Positions 61,443 through 64,000 of a stretch of DNA of 64,000 bases are shown here, piece by piece. The notes below the pieces were generated by a model. That model saw only the letters and a list, made by a program, of their open reading frames with translations, searched no databases and was not told the origin of the DNA. The translations under genes and the position numbers were made by a program. How positions within the stretch are numbered: position 1 is the first letter of the stretch; each line of letters begins with the position of its first letter. This stretch comes from Pseudeuparius sepicola (lineage: Eukaryota; Arthropoda; Insecta; Coleoptera; Anthribidae), in the NCBI GenBank assembly GCA_963920635.1, contig OY987298.1, positions 124,071,735 to 124,135,734 of the forward strand. The letters run 5' to 3'.

Positions 61443-63790
61443 TTGTAATTGGGAAAAAATTTGGTTTTTGAACCATCAATCTTTAAAATTACAGAGAAAA
61501 TGGGGTTTATCACGTTAACTGGGACATCCTACACCTACTAATTCGATTTACCTAAATTTAACTTAAAATAGGTAAATACTTAAAAATAAATAAGATCATA
61601 ACAGTATAGTAAGAAAGGAAGAATAGTTTTTAAATTACTAGTAGAGATTTTGTCGATATTGTATCCTCAAAATAATTATTGTTTTCATAACTACGGTACT
61701 AGAGCTGGGGACAACTACATACTTGATTATCTGCCTCTAACAGCAACTTTTTTAATTCCTTAACATACTCCCAGACAGAGGCAGCTCGTCCGGGGAGGCA
61801 GTACCTCCTCTGTAAGGATATAAATATGAAGAATATGACATCAATAAGAAAATAAGTTACCTAATTTATTTTTATTATTATTATTTTTACAATAATTTCA
61901 ATCAATTTTTAATGACAGGAGTGATAATACTTCGAATAAAGTCGGTTCCACAATAGCGCAGGCTCCAAGGAGACATGTCACCGATGGAGAGACGTTTTTA
62001 GGTTAGTTAGTAACTGTATTCGACACATGGGGGTACTGTTGTCCTTGTCTGACGCATGCCAAGATACAGAAATGTCAAATTGTTTCACTCCTTCACATTA
62101 GATGAAGCCGGGGGCAAAAACACTCATTTACAGAAACGGACAGACTCTCTTATTCAAGACTAAAGACAGTGTTATTTGTTTCGGGTTGTTTGGTTGTTCC
62201 GTGTTTTTTTCGGATGATGACTTGACTTGGTGCTTTGGATATTTTAAAAGATATGGAGATCGAAGAGAACGTGAGAAACTGTAAGGATGTCGTAGAATTT
62301 CTGATAATAAACAGATTTAACAGGATGTCTTATGGAGACAAATTGTTTATTAAGGATTTAGGTGTACCCCAATCATATGTAAGCAAAACATTAGTCAATC
62401 AAGGCAAACCTCTCCGGGGTTCTGTGAATTCTTAATTCTTGTACTTGGTTAACTGTAGCGTAACCTTAAAAAAGTTGTTTTGTTGGCCGTGTCTTTTATT
62501 TTCAAATCACGGAGAAGTTTGGTCGAAAATCGGATATGACAGTATCAAAAATTTATACCGATCGATAGAGAGGCACTCAAAGAGTCAAGAGCACATTAGC
62601 AGTGCTTGTAAATTGCATCTTTTGGGTAAACATAATATACTGAATATCATTGATTCTGCACGCCAAAAAATTTTTCCAAATTATTTCCACAAGATTTTTT
62701 TGGTACTTAATTTATTAAAACATTAAAAACTGTTTTATCCTGTTTGACTAAAAAACGAACTTTGTACAATGACAAAATTCTTGATGGTTCCGATACATGA
62801 GAGTGTTTTTGATATGTTAAAATTTATGATAACTGCGAAATTCCGTTTTGCATATCAGAATTGTCCAAACTAATTTGCTTAATTGTAACGATTCGAGTTA
62901 CTTCTGCTTCGGTAGAAAGGAGTTTTTCCTGCTTAAAACATCCTGGCAAAATTTTGTACCCTATATTTTATTACCTTTGAAAATGATCGTTGAGAATCTT
63001 AATTAAAGTTTTGTATGCATCGATCTACATTTTTTAGCAGTAAATAAGTCCATGGAATCTCTACACCTTCCTGTTGGTTTTGCCGAACAAAAAAATATCT
63101 TGTATATAAACACCGTTTTTGTGTGTGCTTGATATAACTCTCGGTATCCCTTTCTTGGATAAATAATATTCATATTCAAATTTTGTGTATATAAAAATAC
63201 CAAGAAAAATACAACGATATTTGGTCGACTAACCTTTTCCCAATTTATTAAAAAGTCTGCCTCCCCAGATCAAATTGGCACGAGCCGCCACTGCTCCCAG
63301 ATAATATTGAAGAACTAGAGTATAACTAGTTTAAATCTAAAATAAAGGAGTATCTACTAGCCAAAGCATTTGATGATAATAACGAGTATTTAGCAAATTA
63401 TTTGACAGATTTCTATTAAGAACCAGCATTACACATTGATAGTGCTTTATTGTCATTAATTTATTTGTTTTGTTGTATTCAAATAATTCTAACTTAGGAT
63501 ATAAAATGAGTTGTATTATATGTAAATTGTGTTTTGAGTTAAATATTGTGTAATATTATATTGTGTAAGCATTTTTATGCATAGCACCAATAATTAAAAT
63601 AAATAAGTAATTAAAGATACTTACGTATAAGATATTCTGCTTTAACAGCTCTTCTGATACAATGTCAGCTTTTTTTAAATTCACCGAATTTTCTGTCTCC
63701 ATATCGGCATGATTTTCTGTCATTTCCTCGTCGATAGACTCAACACTCATTTGTGTATTGGTATTATTTTGAATAGCCACAAATTCTGGC
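54726..63790 (-). CDS. PSIP1: LEDGF/PSIP1-HDGFL2-like chromatin protein, 3' part (5' end outside window)
   Basis: A chromatin-bound co-factor family with an N-terminal PWWP reader and a C-terminal integrase-binding-type domain (IBD) that docks nuclear partners. Minus-strand exons: 63790-63625 (acidic, SVESIDEEMTENHADMETE); about 60112-59806 (PFAHSGTICGIKLHKNWPLK, NNEFDRAMYDDAVAKSVLEQ; its 5' border is uncertain because phases do not match the preceding exon, so a small exon may be missing); 58868-58577 (RLKIESHMVSLESKIKNCLG, LTELMTIEFDALMLKK, MARRLRKYVGNTKEW); 54983-54854 (AALQIPEGQGASFWDSFQES, LIRFREKCRELTEAQ); 54799-54726 (TRTAFIDNLNSAAIAEKVSE, stop 54726-54728). The third and fourth exons form the helical IBD. 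The aspartate of LDTAD and the YV of RKYVG sit where LEDGF has its key D and F-x-V. The last exon has a donor-like GTAAGT inside, so an alternative end is possible. The PWWP exons lie beyond 64000. Confidence 0.88.
55283..55630 (+). pseudogene. GIY-YIG endonuclease domain of a Penelope-like element
   Basis: An open stretch of 116 codons: SGVYRLNCGSDNCNTIYIGQ, TGRKFSTRVNEYNKEI, then FAEHIVNNKHNF and LNLLESFEIFKAKN, ending TGA 55628-55630. GVY...YIGQTGR-x-F-x-x-R is the GIY-YIG nuclease signature found at the C-terminus of Penelope-like retroelements. The reverse transcriptase is missing (5' truncation). It lies in an intron of the LEDGF-like gene, on the opposite strand. Confidence 0.85.
55631..56160 (+). 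mobile_element. 3' tail of the Penelope-like element
   Basis: Untranslated sequence after the nuclease stop, ending around the hammerhead-like motif at 56105-56152, where Penelope-like elements usually carry one. The exact 3' end is not defined. Confidence 0.5.
56105..56152 (+). ncRNA. Divergent hammerhead-like fold at the Penelope-like 3' end
   Basis: ACTG (stem I), CGAAAGATGA in place of CTGATGA, GACCC...GGGTC stem II, GAA, ACAT/ATGT stem III, then A and CAGT closing stem I. The layout is that of a type I hammerhead, but the first core box has drifted, so cleavage activity is doubtful. Confidence 0.5.
56161..56744. other. Gene-free stretch
   Basis: The frame at 56214-56414 plus is open but matches no family I know. 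No repeat partner was found. Confidence 0.35.
56745..57035. repeat. Partial copy of foldback family D
   Basis: Matches about 11440-11720: shared GACGGTACATCAACTTTGCA, ATCATTTTCTTTTGAAAAA and the AAGTTTTTAAAATTT block. It includes an expanded (TAT)n run at about 56770-56795. The second arm and ends are missing. Confidence 0.75.
57612..57975 (+). repeat. Dispersed repeat G, copy 2 (partner at 25735-26095)
   Basis: Same sequence as 25735-26095 in opposite orientation, in an intron of the LEDGF-like gene. A consensus-like donor CAAGAGTAAGT occurs at about 57934-57944 and is not shared by the other copy. Confidence 0.8.
59312..59460. repeat. Inverted repeat pair enclosing a hammerhead motif
   Basis: The left arm AAAAAGAGCAATAGTCGACC and ATATACAGCACTGTTTCG faces the right arm CGAAACAGTACAGTATATGG and TCGACTATCGCTCTTTTT. 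The right arm is the 3' half of the hammerhead at 59386-59430; the left arm is an inverted copy of that half without CTGATGA. The upstream 59190-59310 may belong to the same element. Confidence 0.75.
59386..59430 (+). ncRNA. Minimal type I hammerhead ribozyme
   Basis: Stem I CCATA (59386-59390) with TATGG (59426-59430); CTGATGA 59391-59397; stem II GGGA, loop TTACCG, TCCC (59398-59411); GAA 59412-59414; a 2-bp stem III AC/GT with loop AGTACA (59415-59424); A at 59425 as H17 (a GUA triplet). All core positions are kept. The very short stem III is characteristic of hammerheads of Penelope-like elements and retrozymes, which tend to cleave efficiently only as dimers. Confidence 0.78.
61387..61440. 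repeat. (AT)27 microsatellite
   Basis: An uninterrupted AT dinucleotide run of 54 bases in an intron of the LEDGF-like gene. It sits between an inverted pair (GATAAATTGATAGTTCAAAA and TTTTTGAACCATCAATCTT), probably the loop of a small foldback (about 61140-61520). Confidence 0.95.
61768..63301 (+). mobile_element. hAT transposon (ZMYM/TTF-finger type) with perfect target duplication
   Basis: The element 61776-63293 (1518 bp) is flanked by CTCCCAGA (61768-61775 and 63294-63301). The ends are CAGAGGCAGCTCGT with GGGGAGGCAG, and CTGCCTCCCC with CACGAGCCGCCACTG, the known pattern of this hAT group. It carries broken pieces of the transposase N-terminal zinc finger region and the C-terminal dimerisation motif, with the middle deleted. 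It sits in an intron of the LEDGF-like gene. Confidence 0.92.
62235..62985 (+). pseudogene. hAT (ZMYM1-like) transposase fragments
   Basis: Plus frames give NRFNRMSYGDKLFIKDLGVP, then KKLFCWPCLLFSNHGEVWSK, ERHSKSQEHISSACKLHLLG and NILNIIDSARQ, the TTF-type zinc finger region of ZMYM1-like hAT transposases. At about 62895 another frame gives RVTSASVERSFSCLKHPGKI, the hAT C-terminal signature. Frameshifts, stops and a large internal loss make it inactive. Confidence 0.85.
63294..63419 (+). pseudogene. Possible LINE reverse transcriptase C-terminal remnant
   Basis: The frame reads LPDNIEELEYN, a stop, then FKSKIKEYLLAKAFDDNNEY and ends TAA. L-P-x-x-I followed by F-K-x-K-(I/L)-K-x-x-L-L is a common ending of CR1/Jockey-type LINE proteins. 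The piece is short and the hAT element has split its upstream side. Confidence 0.3.
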
Positions 63791-64000
63791 CTAAAGAAAA
63801 TACGAACGGGGATTATTTATCTAAATTTTCGTTGCGCAAAATTTGTTTCATAATTTTGAATATAATTGTCAGGATATCTGGCACAAGCTTTTTAGGACTT
63901 CACAGAAACTTGTCGGCTGATTCCTATGATTAATATAGGGCCCATTTGATAGCTAACAAAGCACATGAGAAATTGTTAGCTCCGTGTAAATGTGCCCAAT

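Noticed and set aside
61700..61800. Apparent minus-strand exon reading WEYVKELKKLLLEADNQ before a GTATGT donor
   Set aside because: It crosses the left end of the hAT element and its target duplication, and its phase does not fix the gap in the LEDGF-like gene model.

Overview
The window looks like a gene-poor, AT-rich stretch of an arthropod genome, most likely an insect. Introns are GT-AG, exons are small and scattered, and the three recognisable host genes have clear metazoan homologues. The transposon mix (palindromic foldback MITEs, hAT, THAP/P-like, mariner, Penelope-like, Ty3/Gypsy gag and a Crypton-like recombinase) is typical of insects. I cannot name the species; a beetle or hemipteran is a guess.

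Host genes. (1) A complete CD36/LIMP-2 class B scavenger receptor lies on the minus strand (24772 down to 8477; seven coding exons, 487 residues), with an acidic dileucine tail that suggests a lysosomal address. (2) A U11/U12 snRNP 35 kDa protein gene (SNRNP35, minor spliceosome) lies on the plus strand at about 27.8-29.7 kb. (3) The 3' half of an LEDGF/PSIP1-HDGFL2-like gene lies on the minus strand (63790 down to 54726) and carries the integrase-binding-type domain; its PWWP end must lie beyond the right edge. The stretch from 30 to 54 kb has no host gene that I can support.

Region by region. 0-2 kb: two foldback elements. 2.7-8.4 kb: a satellite-rich block with three 450-bp tandem units and eleven 143-bp units. 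8.5-24.8 kb: the scavenger receptor gene, whose introns hold a row of three foldbacks, a hAT derivative with perfect target duplications, a dead mariner, a hammerhead-ribozyme-like unit, a TIR element carrying a Pif1/Helitron helicase fragment, a Gypsy gag remnant with a TTAA-type MITE in its leader, and foldbacks carrying GTCACGTGAC boxes. 25-30 kb: a repeat shared with 57.6 kb, and SNRNP35. 30-45 kb: a GC-rich promoter/LTR-like block, more foldbacks, a Crypton-like tyrosine recombinase pseudogene, a truncated tRNA-Pro-like sequence, a THAP remnant and very large nested hairpins. 46-54.5 kb: TIR elements, including a THAP-bearing element with 57-bp inverted ends. 54.7-64 kb: the LEDGF-like gene with a Penelope-like fragment, a second hammerhead motif and a hAT element in its introns.

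The most interesting signals are RNA-level ones that no ORF shows: two hammerhead-type ribozyme folds (17344-17430 minus, 59386-59430 plus) and a third, divergent one at the end of the Penelope-like fragment. Next is the THAP-only remnant of a P-like transposon, organised like the KP repressor of Drosophila. All calls were made by reading the sequence; no database search was run.
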